Source: Ereboglobus luteus (GTDB lineage Bacteria > Verrucomicrobiota > Verrucomicrobiia > Opitutales > Opitutaceae). From it: DNA of 64,000 nucleotides. The DNA is taken from contig NZ_CP023004.1 of the NCBI RefSeq assembly GCF_003096195.1, positions 2,894,501 to 2,958,500 on the forward strand, given 5' to 3'. Shown here piece after piece: positions 24,544 through 33,422 of this stretch. Every line of letters begins with the position of its first letter. The first letter of the stretch is position 1. The notes below the pieces were generated by a model, which was given only the letters and a program-made list of their open reading frames with translations, had not been told where the DNA came from and searched no databases. Position numbers and translations under genes: made by a program.

Positions 24544-26442
24544 ATGGACATCGAAACAACCAACGCCGTAAAGCTGTTTTTTCCAAATCCCTCATTGGTT
24601 CAGGTGTTTTTTGAATCAGTCGCAAACTCATTGGATGCGAACGCCTCTGAAATCTCAATTAACATCGAAATCCAAAGATTCTCGGCACCAGACACGCTTA
24701 AAATAACCATTAGCGATAATGGAGACGGTTTTACGAACGAAAGTTTCGAACGGTTTGCCCGTCTTTTGAAGCCACAAGACGCATTCCACAAGGGGCTTGG
24801 TCGATTGTTATTCCTAAAGTATTTTGCACGCATTGAGGTCAACAGTGTGTGGGGAGATAATAGGCGTCAGTTTACGTTCTCAGAAGCGTTTCGCGACGAG
24901 AGTAAATTGGAGAAACTGGAGAAAATTCAGTCAAATACGACTACACTCGTTTTCACTAACTTTATAGGTGAAAGACTTAAATCTTATGATGACATAAAAC
25001 CGGGCGCGCTAAAAACTCGAATCATTGAACAATTTTTGCCGACGTTGCATGAGCGCAGGCGCACTCAACGTCCGTTTTTAATTAAAATCAGCCTCCAAAC
25101 CGAAGAAAGTAACACACAAAAAGAGTTTTTCTCTGATGATGAAACAATCACAGCAGATGACCTACCTGAACTTCAATCTGTCAGTATTGAAGACCCACTC
25201 CTTGATGCATATGAAGGCGTGGAAATGTGGTTTCGAGTAAAGGCAGGAATGGGGGAGCGCACACTTTTGACCGCAGTGAGTATAGATGGCCGCACTATTC
25301 CCATTAAACTGTTGCAACCTCATGCCGTGCCTCCCGACCATTCGGGCATTTTTCTTTTTGTGTCCCAACTTTTCAAAGGTGCTGCGGATACCTCACGGCA
25401 AAAATTGATATTACCGGACAATATATCCGAGCCTGATCTATTAAGTGTATTACGTCGTGAAGTCGGGAAAATATTTACAGAGAAAATTCCACAAATAGCC
25501 GAAAAAAACGAAGAAGCTAAAAACCAATTTGAGAAACAATTTCCCCATTTGCTCGGCCTTTTCGAAGAAAATACTGTTGGACTTATCAACAAGGATGAGG
25601 CGCTCGACATCGCTCAAAGCAAGTTTTTCAAAGCCCAAAAAGAAGTTTTACAGTGTGAGGAGCTAACCGACTCTACATTTGAAAAATCATTGGAGCTATC
25701 GTCGCGCTCTTTGACAGAATATATTTTATACAGAGACAAGATAATTCGAAAATTCAAGGACATGTCCGGCGACAACTCCGAAGCGGAAATTCACAATCTT
25801 ATTGTCCCGCGTTATCAAGAGTTCGAAGAGAGTGACTTGATACGGGACGTTTACAGCAATAACGCATGGCTTTTGGATGATAAGTTTATGAGCTTCCGCA
25901 CCATTCTTAGCGAAGCGCGCATGGATTCCGTAATAGGGGCTATTACGCTTAATGAGGAAGCGACCAAAGACGAAGGACGTCCCGATATAGCCATGATTTT
26001 TTCCGCTGATCCAGCGGTAGAAGCCTCCGTTGATGTCGTTGTTGTCGAAATTAAGAAAAAAACCGACGACGAGAAGGAAAACGAATACGCAATTAATCAG
26101 TTGTTAGACCGCGCGGTAAAACTTGCCGCCCACTGTCCAAATATACAGCGCATATGGTATTATGCTGTTATTCAGGTTAATGACACTATGGCGACTCGGC
26201 TTGAGCAGCGAAAGTGGGCGCCGCTCTTTTCCCGAGGGAAAGTTTATTACCAGGAGTTTCCCACAAAGCGTCCAAATGGCTCGGTTGTTCCTACACCAAC
26301 ATTTGTCATGTCATTCGATGCCATCGTTGCCGACGCCGAATGTAGGAACCACACATTTCTAGAAATCCTTCGACATGGGATGAAAAAGTTTGCTGATTCA
26401 AATACACAATCACCGACAAGTGAAAAACGGGATGAGGACTAA
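24544..26442 (+). CDS. GHKL ATPase fused to a PD-(D/E)XK-like nuclease
   Basis: The 632-residue protein begins with a GHKL (Hsp90/MutL/MORC-like) ATPase: N-box FESVANSLDANA (E24, N28, D31), DNGDGF (58-63) and the glycine lid HKGLGR (82-87). A middle region (about 190-300) may be the S5-like transducer, followed by helices. The C-terminal part contains RPDIAMIF (D481) and VVVVEIKKK (E502, K504), the D...ExK pattern of PD-(D/E)XK nucleases. ATP-gated cleavage of DNA is the obvious model. It is a lone plus-strand, A+T-rich gene between the coupling protein and relaxase genes, a cargo slot. I do not recognise a named system; a single-gene anti-phage defence is the leading guess. Confidence 0.7.
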   Translation: MDIETTNAVKLFFPNPSLVQVFFESVANSLDANASEISINIEIQRFSAPDTLKITISDNGDGFTNESFERFARLLKPQDAFHKGLGRLLFLKYFARIEVNSVWGDNRRQFTFSEAFRDESKLEKLEKIQSNTTTLVFTNFIGERLKSYDDIKPGALKTRIIEQFLPTLHERRRTQRPFLIKISLQTEESNTQKEFFSDDETITADDLPELQSVSIEDPLLDAYEGVEMWFRVKAGMGERTLLTAVSIDGRTIPIKLLQPHAVPPDHSGIFLFVSQLFKGAADTSRQKLILPDNISEPDLLSVLRREVGKIFTEKIPQIAEKNEEAKNQFEKQFPHLLGLFEENTVGLINKDEALDIAQSKFFKAQKEVLQCEELTDSTFEKSLELSSRSLTEYILYRDKIIRKFKDMSGDNSEAEIHNLIVPRYQEFEESDLIRDVYSNNAWLLDDKFMSFRTILSEARMDSVIGAITLNEEATKDEGRPDIAMIFSADPAVEASVDVVVVEIKKKTDDEKENEYAINQLLDRAVKLAAHCPNIQRIWYYAVIQVNDTMATRLEQRKWAPLFSRGKVYYQEFPTKRPNGSVVPTPTFVMSFDAIVADAECRNHTFLEILRHGMKKFADSNTQSPTSEKRDED

Positions 26443-26454
26443 ATTTTGCTTTAG

Positions 26455-26958
26455 CTAAAATTGCTTTTGCGCTTCGTCTTTGGAAGCGTTGACGAACTCC
26501 TTGAACTCGGGGTTATATTTTTCTTCTATTTTTTTCATACTTGTCGGTCGAATCACTCGAATTGCCGGCTCTTTTCGCGTCCAATTGAACTTGATTGGGC
26601 CGGGTTTTATGAGGTCAGTTTCAGTTTCTGCGGAAGCATCCCAAATTTGTTGTATTTTTCTTTCCAACGCTTCTTTTGCCAACAGGTATGTATTACTGTA
26701 TTTTTTTCCGCCCTCTCTCGGTTTTCCGAGCATCTGATTTAATTGTTTTTGAGCTGTTTCTTGTGCCGCTTGCTCAGTTGGCGCGCGAAATAGACGCCCT
26801 TGATACGAGTGCAGCTGCGCATCACGTATAAATTGAATATCAAGACGCCAACCACCTTCTTCTTCCGAGAAAGCAGCTATTGCGCTCAACTGTAAGCCAT
26901 CCTTAACAGCCTTAACGACATCTTCTTTTTTTGCGATTTTAGCTTCAACGTATTGCAT
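26455..26958 (-). CDS. Hypothetical protein convergent with the GHKL-nuclease gene
   Basis: No family is recognised in this 167-residue soluble, charged protein. It has a beta-rich N-terminal part (about 1-60, including GGWRLDIQFI) and a helical, Lys/Glu-rich C-terminus. Its stop lies 12 bp from the stop of the GHKL-nuclease gene, and it is similarly A+T-rich. It might have arrived with that gene, but the convergent arrangement argues against one operon. Confidence 0.5.
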   Translation of the reverse strand: MQYVEAKIAKKEDVVKAVKDGLQLSAIAAFSEEEGGWRLDIQFIRDAQLHSYQGRLFRAPTEQAAQETAQKQLNQMLGKPREGGKKYSNTYLLAKEALERKIQQIWDASAETETDLIKPGPIKFNWTRKEPAIRVIRPTSMKKIEEKYNPEFKEFVNASKDEAQKQF

Positions 26959-27090
26959 GGATTGTTAGATTACCTTCTGAATCAGTGGAATAAAGAGAAA
27001 TTGACTTACAATTACCATCGTTTGTTTGGATGACGGGTGACAAGTGTGGATTTATGCCAAGGGTCCATAAAGCAATTTCAACCCTTTATC

Positions 27091-27522
27091 CTACAACTTG
27101 TTGACAGATATTTCTAAAACTCTTGCCGTTTTGCCAGCAATCTCAACATCAAGGTATTTCTCTGATATTTCGCATAACGCGTGAAGAGCCATTTCTTCGA
27201 TAGCGCCAATAATGTTGATGAGGTTATACCCGTGCACAATTACTTCATGGCGCAGGAAGACGAGATTCAAGCGTTCGCATTTGTCTGATGTGCCAATAAA
27301 TGTGGCAGATGGACTAAACCCGATACCCTGAAAACAAGCCCACGGGAGAACCCAGCATTGTTTGTCCAATTTCATGACTCGCAGAAACACTGGTGGAGAT
27401 GCCGTTGGCGTTGAGGCCGGGGTGGTGATTGAGAGCGTGTCAGAGATACCGTTTGGTTTATTAGCTGCGTTGCTTACAGCATGCGCCATACGGCGACGCT
27501 CGATTTCTTCTCGAAGGCTCAT
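27091..27522 (-). CDS. Small protein translationally coupled to the relaxase
   Basis: The 143-residue protein begins at an ATG that overlaps the relaxase stop (ATGA, 27519-27522), so it is made together with the relaxase. It starts MSLREEIERRRMAHAVS, then a Ser/Thr/Pro-rich linker, then a mixed alpha-beta domain from about residue 47. It has no signal peptide or membrane segment and no recognised family. An accessory role at the relaxosome is likely from the coupling. Confidence 0.6.
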   Translation of the reverse strand: MSLREEIERRRMAHAVSNAANKPNGISDTLSITTPASTPTASPPVFLRVMKLDKQCWVLPWACFQGIGFSPSATFIGTSDKCERLNLVFLRHEVIVHGYNLINIIGAIEEMALHALCEISEKYLDVEIAGKTARVLEISVNKL

Positions 27523-30335
27523 GGTCGTATTCCTCTGTTTGTTGTATGGTTTTGTTGTTGTTGCGGAGGCGGCACCCACTGTCTGACTGACTCATGCAAG
27601 CGTTGTCGCGCTTGCAGTGACAATCGGTGTTGATGCTCCTCCATAAGTCTTTCGCGCATTCGCTCGACCGTCGCATCGTCCGGCTTGATCGACAGCGCCA
27701 GTTCGCGGTCGGATTCGCGCTCGATGTTAAGGCGCAACGCTTCCTTGTCGCCGGTGAACACGACGACTTTCCGCCGCGCACGCGAGATGCCGACATACCA
27801 TTGGTGCCGATTTATCGGCGTTTGCTCGGCGTCATGCGAAACGAGCACGGTATCGACGGTTTTTCCCTGCGATGCATACGAAGTCACTGCGTATCCCGGC
27901 ACGAACATTCGCTGCTCCGCGGAGAGTGTTTTTATCGTTCCCTCGTCGTCTCGAACCCGGATGCTTTTGTCTTTTAACACACGACATATCGTCACCAGTT
28001 CGCCGTTCCTAACCGCCTTTCCTTCGATTGAGTCTCCATTAAATTTCATCAGCAGCCGATCCCCACGCGCCAACTCTTGTTGCCGCGTCTTCACGACCAC
28101 AAATCTGTCCGCATAGCGGTAGCTTATGGTCGTGGTTCTTCCGTCTTTTCCCAAGGCCACGCCGCGCTCGTCGGCGCCGGCGACCTCGTAACAATCACCA
28201 CGCTTGAATCGCCCGTAATCACGCACGAAGAAAACTCGCGCATCCGGCGTGTAATACCGTGCGTCGCACTTTTGCGCCTCGCTCAAATCAGTCGATTGCC
28301 AGGACATGACCGGCACGCCTTCGCCCAGCTTTCCGGTTTCCCGCAAGCGGGAGCGAATCGCGTCGTTGGCCGCGCGCACTTCATCCCAAGTTTGGGCAAC
28401 GGCGAGCACCTTTTCCTTGCGGGCAAGCGCATCGCAATACTCGCGCGCCAGTTCCGCCATGCGATCTTCGACATCGAGTTCGCGCACGCAGCCGAGCGCG
28501 TCCAGTTTGTCGAACGAATCCACCAAACGACCTTCCGCCGCCGCTTTCACCGCCGCGCGGTATTTTCGGACAAACGCCTTTTCTTCCCTCGACTGCACGG
28601 TTTGCGGGTCTTGGCGGCGAATCGCGCCCAGACGCACCGTTTGCAAACTCGTATGCTCCTCAATCGCACGCAACGCATCGGATGCCGCAACCGCGCCTTG
28701 CTGCCGGATGTCACCCGACAAAATCAATCGCCCGCCGCAAGCCTGCACTCGCTCAATCAACGCGCGCATGTCGCGTCCGCCGACTTGCCCCGCCTCATCG
28801 ACAATCACGACCGCGCCACGCGGCAAACGGGCGTTCGCGCCGACCGCGAGCAACCGCGCGAGCGTGTCCGCCGAGGCCAGCCCGTCGCGCCGTAAATCTG
28901 CCGCTTGCTGATGTTGCGGCGCGATCACGACGACCGGATGCCGCGCCGCTTCCAATCCCCGCACGACTTCTCGCAGCGCAAAGCTTTTTCCCGTGCCCGC
29001 GCCGCCCTGAAAAACCGTGATAAAATCGCGGCTGCGCAAAATGCGCGAAACCGCCGCGCGTTGCTCCGCCGAAAGTGACGGTGCGGGTTGATGCGCCGCA
29101 TTGAACGCGGCGTGATTTCGCACCCCGTTTTGAGCGGCAAGCACAATGGACAATTCGCAAGAAAGCGCATCCCGCGAGGTCAGCTTGCGCGACTGCGCAT
29201 CGCGGATGTATCCGCGTTCCGCCACGTTTTTTTCCAAGTCCGCCAGCGCAAAATTTTCACCGCGCCCGCGCTCCAAAACTGACGACATCAACTCGTAGTC
29301 ACCGACGACCGAACGCCGTTCAAACAGGTGAGCATCCGCCCATTCAACTAATTGGGGCAGCCCGCATTTTCCCACGGATGTTTCCGGCAGCGGCGGCGGC
29401 AGCTTTGGCGGCCCGATTTTCGCAAGCGCGGCACGCTCGGGTTCCGGCATCTCCGCAGCCCAATGAGGCCGCAGTTGCTCCGCCGGCATGTTCTTGATTT
29501 TCCGACGCCGCTTGTCATGCGCGACTTGCTCGCGCAGCGCTTTTTCGTTGCCGCGCAATCCTTCTGTTTCGATTCGTTTTTTCGTCTCCGCGTCGATCTG
29601 TTGATGCCGTTTGGAAAAGCGGTCGATCACGCTTTGCGGCACCCCTTGGATTTCAAATCCCGTCGGCGTGTTGGTGATGTCATAGCCGAGTTGCCGGAGC
29701 CCTTTTGCCAGTTCGTGATAATACAAATTTTCCGCGAATTTTTGCGCCCGATACATGCCCGTCGCGTGAAGCGCCTTCCACTTTTCCTCGGCAAAATCAT
29801 AGGTCGCGTTGAAGACCACGCAGTGCGTGTGCAAATGGGGGTCGAGTTCCCGGCTCGTGTCATGCCGGAACATCGCGGCGGCGACTCCGCCGGTGACGCG
29901 CTCGCTATTCGCGCCGCCTTTGCGCACGCGCGTCTCTGCAAACTTTTCCAGTTCATCCATCATCACACGGGTCGCGTGATCGTGGAGCGCAATAATGCGG
30001 GCATCTTGATACAACGCGACCACCGAAACCGACTTCGGCGGACTGATCGTGAAGTCATAAAACACGCGGCGATTCGACACGGTGTGCTCGCCATCCCGGC
30101 GCGTCGTATTGTGCCGCATCGTCAGGCGCTGGCCCGTGTCGGGATGGATACCCTGGCACATCGAGAGAAACTTTTCCTCGGTGACAACGCCCTCCAAATC
30201 GAGCATCGACGCGGCGATGCCACGCCACTGACCGGCGACCACATGACCGTCCATGTAATAATCTCCAACGGCCAGATGCTCGCGAAAATATCCCAGCGCA
30301 TTGGCGAGATTCAACTGCGGCTTCGGACTCAGCAT
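27519..30335 (-). CDS. MobF-family conjugative relaxase/helicase (TrwC/TraI-like)
   Basis: This 938-residue protein has an N-terminal TrwC relaxase domain with candidate catalytic tyrosines (Y16 and the pair Y26/Y27) and the three-histidine motif DPHLHTH (His 167, 169, 171). A RecD-like helicase follows, with Walker A GGAGTGKS (444-451) and Walker B VDEAGQ (about 513). It nicks one strand at oriT, stays bound to the 5' end, unwinds the DNA and is sent through the type IV channel. The ATG at 30335 is chosen because GGGAGGT stands seven bases upstream; the open frame continues to 30440 without such a site. The origin of transfer is expected in the gene-free DNA just upstream. Confidence 0.9.
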   Translation of the reverse strand: MLSPKPQLNLANALGYFREHLAVGDYYMDGHVVAGQWRGIAASMLDLEGVVTEEKFLSMCQGIHPDTGQRLTMRHNTTRRDGEHTVSNRRVFYDFTISPPKSVSVVALYQDARIIALHDHATRVMMDELEKFAETRVRKGGANSERVTGGVAAAMFRHDTSRELDPHLHTHCVVFNATYDFAEEKWKALHATGMYRAQKFAENLYYHELAKGLRQLGYDITNTPTGFEIQGVPQSVIDRFSKRHQQIDAETKKRIETEGLRGNEKALREQVAHDKRRRKIKNMPAEQLRPHWAAEMPEPERAALAKIGPPKLPPPLPETSVGKCGLPQLVEWADAHLFERRSVVGDYELMSSVLERGRGENFALADLEKNVAERGYIRDAQSRKLTSRDALSCELSIVLAAQNGVRNHAAFNAAHQPAPSLSAEQRAAVSRILRSRDFITVFQGGAGTGKSFALREVVRGLEAARHPVVVIAPQHQQAADLRRDGLASADTLARLLAVGANARLPRGAVVIVDEAGQVGGRDMRALIERVQACGGRLILSGDIRQQGAVAASDALRAIEEHTSLQTVRLGAIRRQDPQTVQSREEKAFVRKYRAAVKAAAEGRLVDSFDKLDALGCVRELDVEDRMAELAREYCDALARKEKVLAVAQTWDEVRAANDAIRSRLRETGKLGEGVPVMSWQSTDLSEAQKCDARYYTPDARVFFVRDYGRFKRGDCYEVAGADERGVALGKDGRTTTISYRYADRFVVVKTRQQELARGDRLLMKFNGDSIEGKAVRNGELVTICRVLKDKSIRVRDDEGTIKTLSAEQRMFVPGYAVTSYASQGKTVDTVLVSHDAEQTPINRHQWYVGISRARRKVVVFTGDKEALRLNIERESDRELALSIKPDDATVERMRERLMEEHQHRLSLQARQRLHESVRQWVPPPQQQQNHTTNRGIRP

Positions 30336-30341
30336 GACGAT

Positions 30342-30348
30342 ACCTCCC
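30342..30348 (-). promoter_or_regulatory. Shine-Dalgarno sequence that sets the relaxase start
   Basis: On the minus strand GGGAGGT precedes the ATG at 30335 by six bases. No comparable site stands before the upstream in-frame start codons, so the relaxase is assigned the shorter form. Confidence 0.8.
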
Positions 30349-30429
30349 ATGCGACCGGCGCGAAACAAATCGGGACATGCCGCGCGCACTCGAAACGCAC
30401 TTGCGTTTTTTGTGAGCAGGACGCCTCTC

Positions 30430-31057
30430 CCCTTGCGCAAGGGCGCAATGTCTTTTTTAGGGCTTTCATTCCCGCACCATACCGGCGCATTGCGAATTAA
30501 AATAGGGGCTGGAAGGGTATCGCATTTGCCCTGATTTTGCCGTGCGCGGACGGATGTGGGAAATAAGTCGCAGCACTTTTATCCAACCGGCACGAAAGCG
30601 CGCCGCGCTCCTGCGTCCCTTGTTTCGCGACGCGCCATCGTGCAAACGCGGAGTAATTATTGCGCGAGCCAAACGCCCAAGCGGAACAGGGCGGCGGGAG
30701 GCCCGCGTTGGCTTTCCGAGAGTTCGTTGCGTTGTGCATCTGTTTCGCGCCGCCTCCCGCCGCCCTGTTCCGCAATGGCGTTTTTGGCGGCGCTGATGAA
30801 CGGCGCACCTGTCTCGAAAAATAGGGGCAACCATGCCGCTTACAAGCCAATGCAAAGGAAAATAGCTCTGCCCTGATTTTCCATTATCGCACACCGTCAA
30901 GGTCGTATGCTCCTTCGTCGCATCTCCACCACGACCGCTCGGCGCACGCGCGCCAAGCGGTCTTTGACTTGGTGTGCCGCTGGGCGGGGAAATCGGGCAA
31001 CAGAGGATGCCCCGGCACGACGCCGGAGACTTTCGTTGCGCGACTTCGCTTCATAAA
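30430..31057. other. Gene-free region between divergent genes, candidate origin of transfer
   Basis: No convincing gene fills the space between the relaxase and the divergent small gene at 31058. It holds a perfect 14-bp palindrome (30430-30443); two direct repeats of AAAATAGGGGC (30499 and 30818), each followed by TGCCCTGATTTT (30527 and 30869); a 22-bp perfect inverted repeat (30681-30702 and 30752-30773) with imperfectly matching outer flanks; and a 13-bp stem with one mismatch and a 4-nt loop (30933-30962). Such inverted repeats next to a MobF gene are typical of oriT. The nick site cannot be named from sequence alone. Confidence 0.5.
30681..30773. repeat. Long inverted repeat upstream of the relaxase
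   Basis: The 22-bp arms at 30681-30702 and 30752-30773 are perfectly complementary, with a 49-bp spacer. Outside them GCCAAACGCC (30668-30677) and the near-complement at 30777-30788 extend the pairing with a 2-nt difference. It may be part of oriT or a strong RNA stem. Confidence 0.75.
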
Positions 31058-31408
31058 ATGACCAGCGACACCGCTCAAAAAACTAACGCTTCCGCTAAGA
31101 AATCCGAACACGAGGAAGCCCTCGAATATCTAAAGGAACAGATCAAACCTGGAGACACCGTTTACACGATACTTCGGCACGTCAGCAAATCGGGGATGAG
31201 CCGCCTTATCGACCTCTACCTTGTGAAAGGAAACCAACCCTTCCGAATCACATGGAGCACGGCCAAAGCACTCCGATACCCGTATGATCGTAGATACGAC
31301 GCCGTTCGCATCGGCGGGTGTGGAACCGATGTCGGATTTTCGTCGGTTTACAATCTCGGTCACGCACTCTTCAGCGATGGCTACCAACTCAAGCACCAAT
31401 GGCTTTGA
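31058..31408 (+). CDS. Small protein of unknown function, divergent from the relaxase
   Basis: This 116-residue soluble protein contains KPGDTVYTILRHVSKSGMSR and a Gly-rich segment, RIGGCGTDVGFSSVYNLGHA. Similar short proteins occur, as I recall, on phages and mobile elements without an assigned role. The ATG at 31058 is chosen over an upstream in-frame codon at 30974. It is transcribed away from the candidate oriT and ends in a clear terminator at 31438-31470. Confidence 0.65.
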   Translation: MTSDTAQKTNASAKKSEHEEALEYLKEQIKPGDTVYTILRHVSKSGMSRLIDLYLVKGNQPFRITWSTAKALRYPYDRRYDAVRIGGCGTDVGFSSVYNLGHALFSDGYQLKHQWL

Positions 31409-31437
31409 TGCGGCAAAAGCACGCTCCAAACATGAAG

Positions 31438-31470
31438 CGCGACGGCACCGCCACCGTCGCGTTTTTATTT
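31438..31470 (+). terminator. Rho-independent terminator after the small gene
   Basis: An 8-bp GC-rich stem (CGCGACGG at 31438-31445, CCGTCGCG at 31454-31461) with an 8-nt loop is followed at once by TTTTTATTT. Confidence 0.85.
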
Positions 31471-31550
31471 GGGCATCCTTACGGAGCGGAACTTCTCACC
31501 TTGTGTAATGCGCCCCATTTATCGCGAGCGTATTTTACGAAAAATCTGTA

Positions 31551-32612
31551 TCAATTTTGTCCATCATCCTCTGATGTGGGGGTGATATGAAACCGCCACA
31601 AATGAAGCACATTCCCTTGATAGTTTTCGGGAATACGCACGCCTAATTTACTCGCATCCACTTTAGGCGTGAAAGAGGTAATTTGCCCATTATCTGACGT
31701 AGCATTTTTATACCGATTTGAAACCATTCCACTGAGATAGCCAATGGTATCAAAACCTTGATTTTCTGACGGTGTCTCTGGCGCGATTGCTATTTCGCAA
31801 AAGTCCAATTTGCCATCGCTGATTTTTGCAGTCTTAGTGAATTTATTCCATTCGCCATAGTGCATTAGGAACCAAGCTATTTGTTTTTCCTCGGCATCCA
31901 AAATTTCTTCCAAGCCTGCATGGAGCGATATGCGTTCAATCGTAAAATTAGTTTCTCCGGAATGACCGATATCGCGAGCTTTCGAAGTATCGGCATACAA
32001 ACGCAATGAAAGTGGCGAAACCGTGCCTATCAGCGAGTCTCCTATTGCACTCATTTCATTATTTTTCATCGCAACCGGGAATGTCAGCCGAAAGTCCTTG
32101 CTTTCGGGGCACTTGAGCACAGATGAATCAATTAAAGTCCAAGTATTCCAACGAGACCAATAAATCGCGAACTTTAAAGGAATGCCCATTATGGCAGCAT
32201 AACGAGTCAACGATTCCAAGTATGCTTGCTTAATTCGAAACGGCTGAGGCGGATTCTTCTCATAATGATTTTTTACCTCCACTAAGAATTCCGTCCCTTC
32301 AGATGTGACTATCCGGAAGTCAGGTCTATTAATGCCCTCGCATTCGCTAAAAAACATACCCGCGTCTTCTTCCAGAATTAACTTACACTTGCCCAAGGCG
32401 GCAGCGACATATGCAAACATAGACTGAACCCGCTGCCCGTGAATACGAATAGGGTTCGCCTTCTGCTCACTCAATACCCCTTCGATTTTGCTCAAAAAAT
32501 TCCCACAGGCAGGCCCATCAACAAGTGACGTATCATGCGAATAGGCGCTATCGCCTAAGATACGCAAGAGTTCGCTGGGAATATGGTCGCTACGTTTCAA
32601 TGAATGAAGCAT
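31551..32612 (-). CDS. PD-(D/E)XK-like nuclease-domain protein
   Basis: The 353-residue protein has INRPDFRIV (D98) followed by FLVEVKNHY (E112, K114) in its first third, the D...ExK pattern of the restriction-endonuclease fold, with a preceding helix at about residues 60-75. The remaining two thirds are unassigned. It is A+T-rich, stands alone on its strand and is the cargo closest to the right end of the element. A restriction-like or defence role is inferred from the active-site pattern; no partner methylase is visible. Confidence 0.6.
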   Translation of the reverse strand: MLHSLKRSDHIPSELLRILGDSAYSHDTSLVDGPACGNFLSKIEGVLSEQKANPIRIHGQRVQSMFAYVAAALGKCKLILEEDAGMFFSECEGINRPDFRIVTSEGTEFLVEVKNHYEKNPPQPFRIKQAYLESLTRYAAIMGIPLKFAIYWSRWNTWTLIDSSVLKCPESKDFRLTFPVAMKNNEMSAIGDSLIGTVSPLSLRLYADTSKARDIGHSGETNFTIERISLHAGLEEILDAEEKQIAWFLMHYGEWNKFTKTAKISDGKLDFCEIAIAPETPSENQGFDTIGYLSGMVSNRYKNATSDNGQITSFTPKVDASKLGVRIPENYQGNVLHLWRFHITPTSEDDGQN

Positions 32613-33422
32613 TACTTCGTAAAGTCATTGTTCAAGAAAACTTGATTGTTGAAGTTGCATCACAGTTTAAACTCCTAGCAGATTTCACGCAAGCAACCCT
32701 CTTGATTCAACGCCTACAAGTCCTATCTGAATGAAACTCAAACGAACGCACATCGCCGTGCCCCGCGCGCCATTATGCCACGGCTGTTCAAGGTAGTGCT
32801 CGTTCCTCGCCTCCACCTTGACAGCCGTGTTTTTCTGCGCCTATCGGGGCACAGCCGAAAAAACACAAGGAAGTTTCATTGCGCCGCTCGCTGGCGGCTG
32901 GCCGATGTTCCGTCCGGCAATGGTGTGCGAAGGTTTAACATGGTCGCGCCACCGTGCGTTGCCCGCTTTGCCCGTGACCTGCGAAAACGCGCAGAAACGC
33001 TGGACTGCCCGAATAAGGCCGACGCCCGCACCGATTCCACAAAGAAGCAAACGCCATCGGACATCACATCGCAGGCAACTGCCAAAACCGCCATCGTGCC
33101 CAATCGCAATTTGCGATGAAATCGCATTGCCTCCCTCAATTCCGCAAAAAGAACCGAGTGTGACGTGCAACTGTCCCGAATCTTGATTTAAGACGTGCAA
33201 AATCGTAAAAATCAGGCAGTTTAGAAAGAGAATATGTATTCAATAACTGAATACATACAAGGTGAAAGCTATGCTGGAATGGGCACTAGGTTGCCACAAG
33301 GTTGTCAAAAACGCTTCTTTTTGCTTCCCTTGATTGCTCTTTTCTGCTACTGTATTCTTGTCGTAAAACATTAATAATCAACAAGTCCGCTAATCTCAAC
33401 GACTTAATCGAAAGCACGGAAT
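32613..33422. other. Gene-poor right end of the element
   Basis: About 800 bp without a convincing gene. Several overlapping frames of 85-122 codons cross 32775-33200 on both strands, none with good start signals. An inverted repeat lies at 32779-32794 and 32815-32829 (15-16 bp arms, one extra base, 20-nt loop). From 33180 the DNA turns A+T-rich and holds a perfect 10-bp-arm palindrome with a 5-nt loop at 33233-33257, and two direct repeats AGGTTG(C/T)CA at 33288 and 33299. The last two could be binding sites for the integrase or its directionality factor near the attachment site. Confidence 0.5.

Noticed and set aside
30556-30876. 106-codon frame across the candidate oriT region
   Set aside because: It is read through the long inverted repeat and has no start signal or domain; the palindromic structure explains the region better.
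32600-32734. 44-codon frame overlapping the start of the PD-(D/E)XK-like gene
   Set aside because: No ribosome site, no family, and it overlaps the 5' end of a better-supported gene; it could still be a small peptide gene.
32775-33200. Genes of 85-122 codons on either strand
   Set aside because: They overlap one another in several frames, have no start signals and no domains, so none can be preferred.
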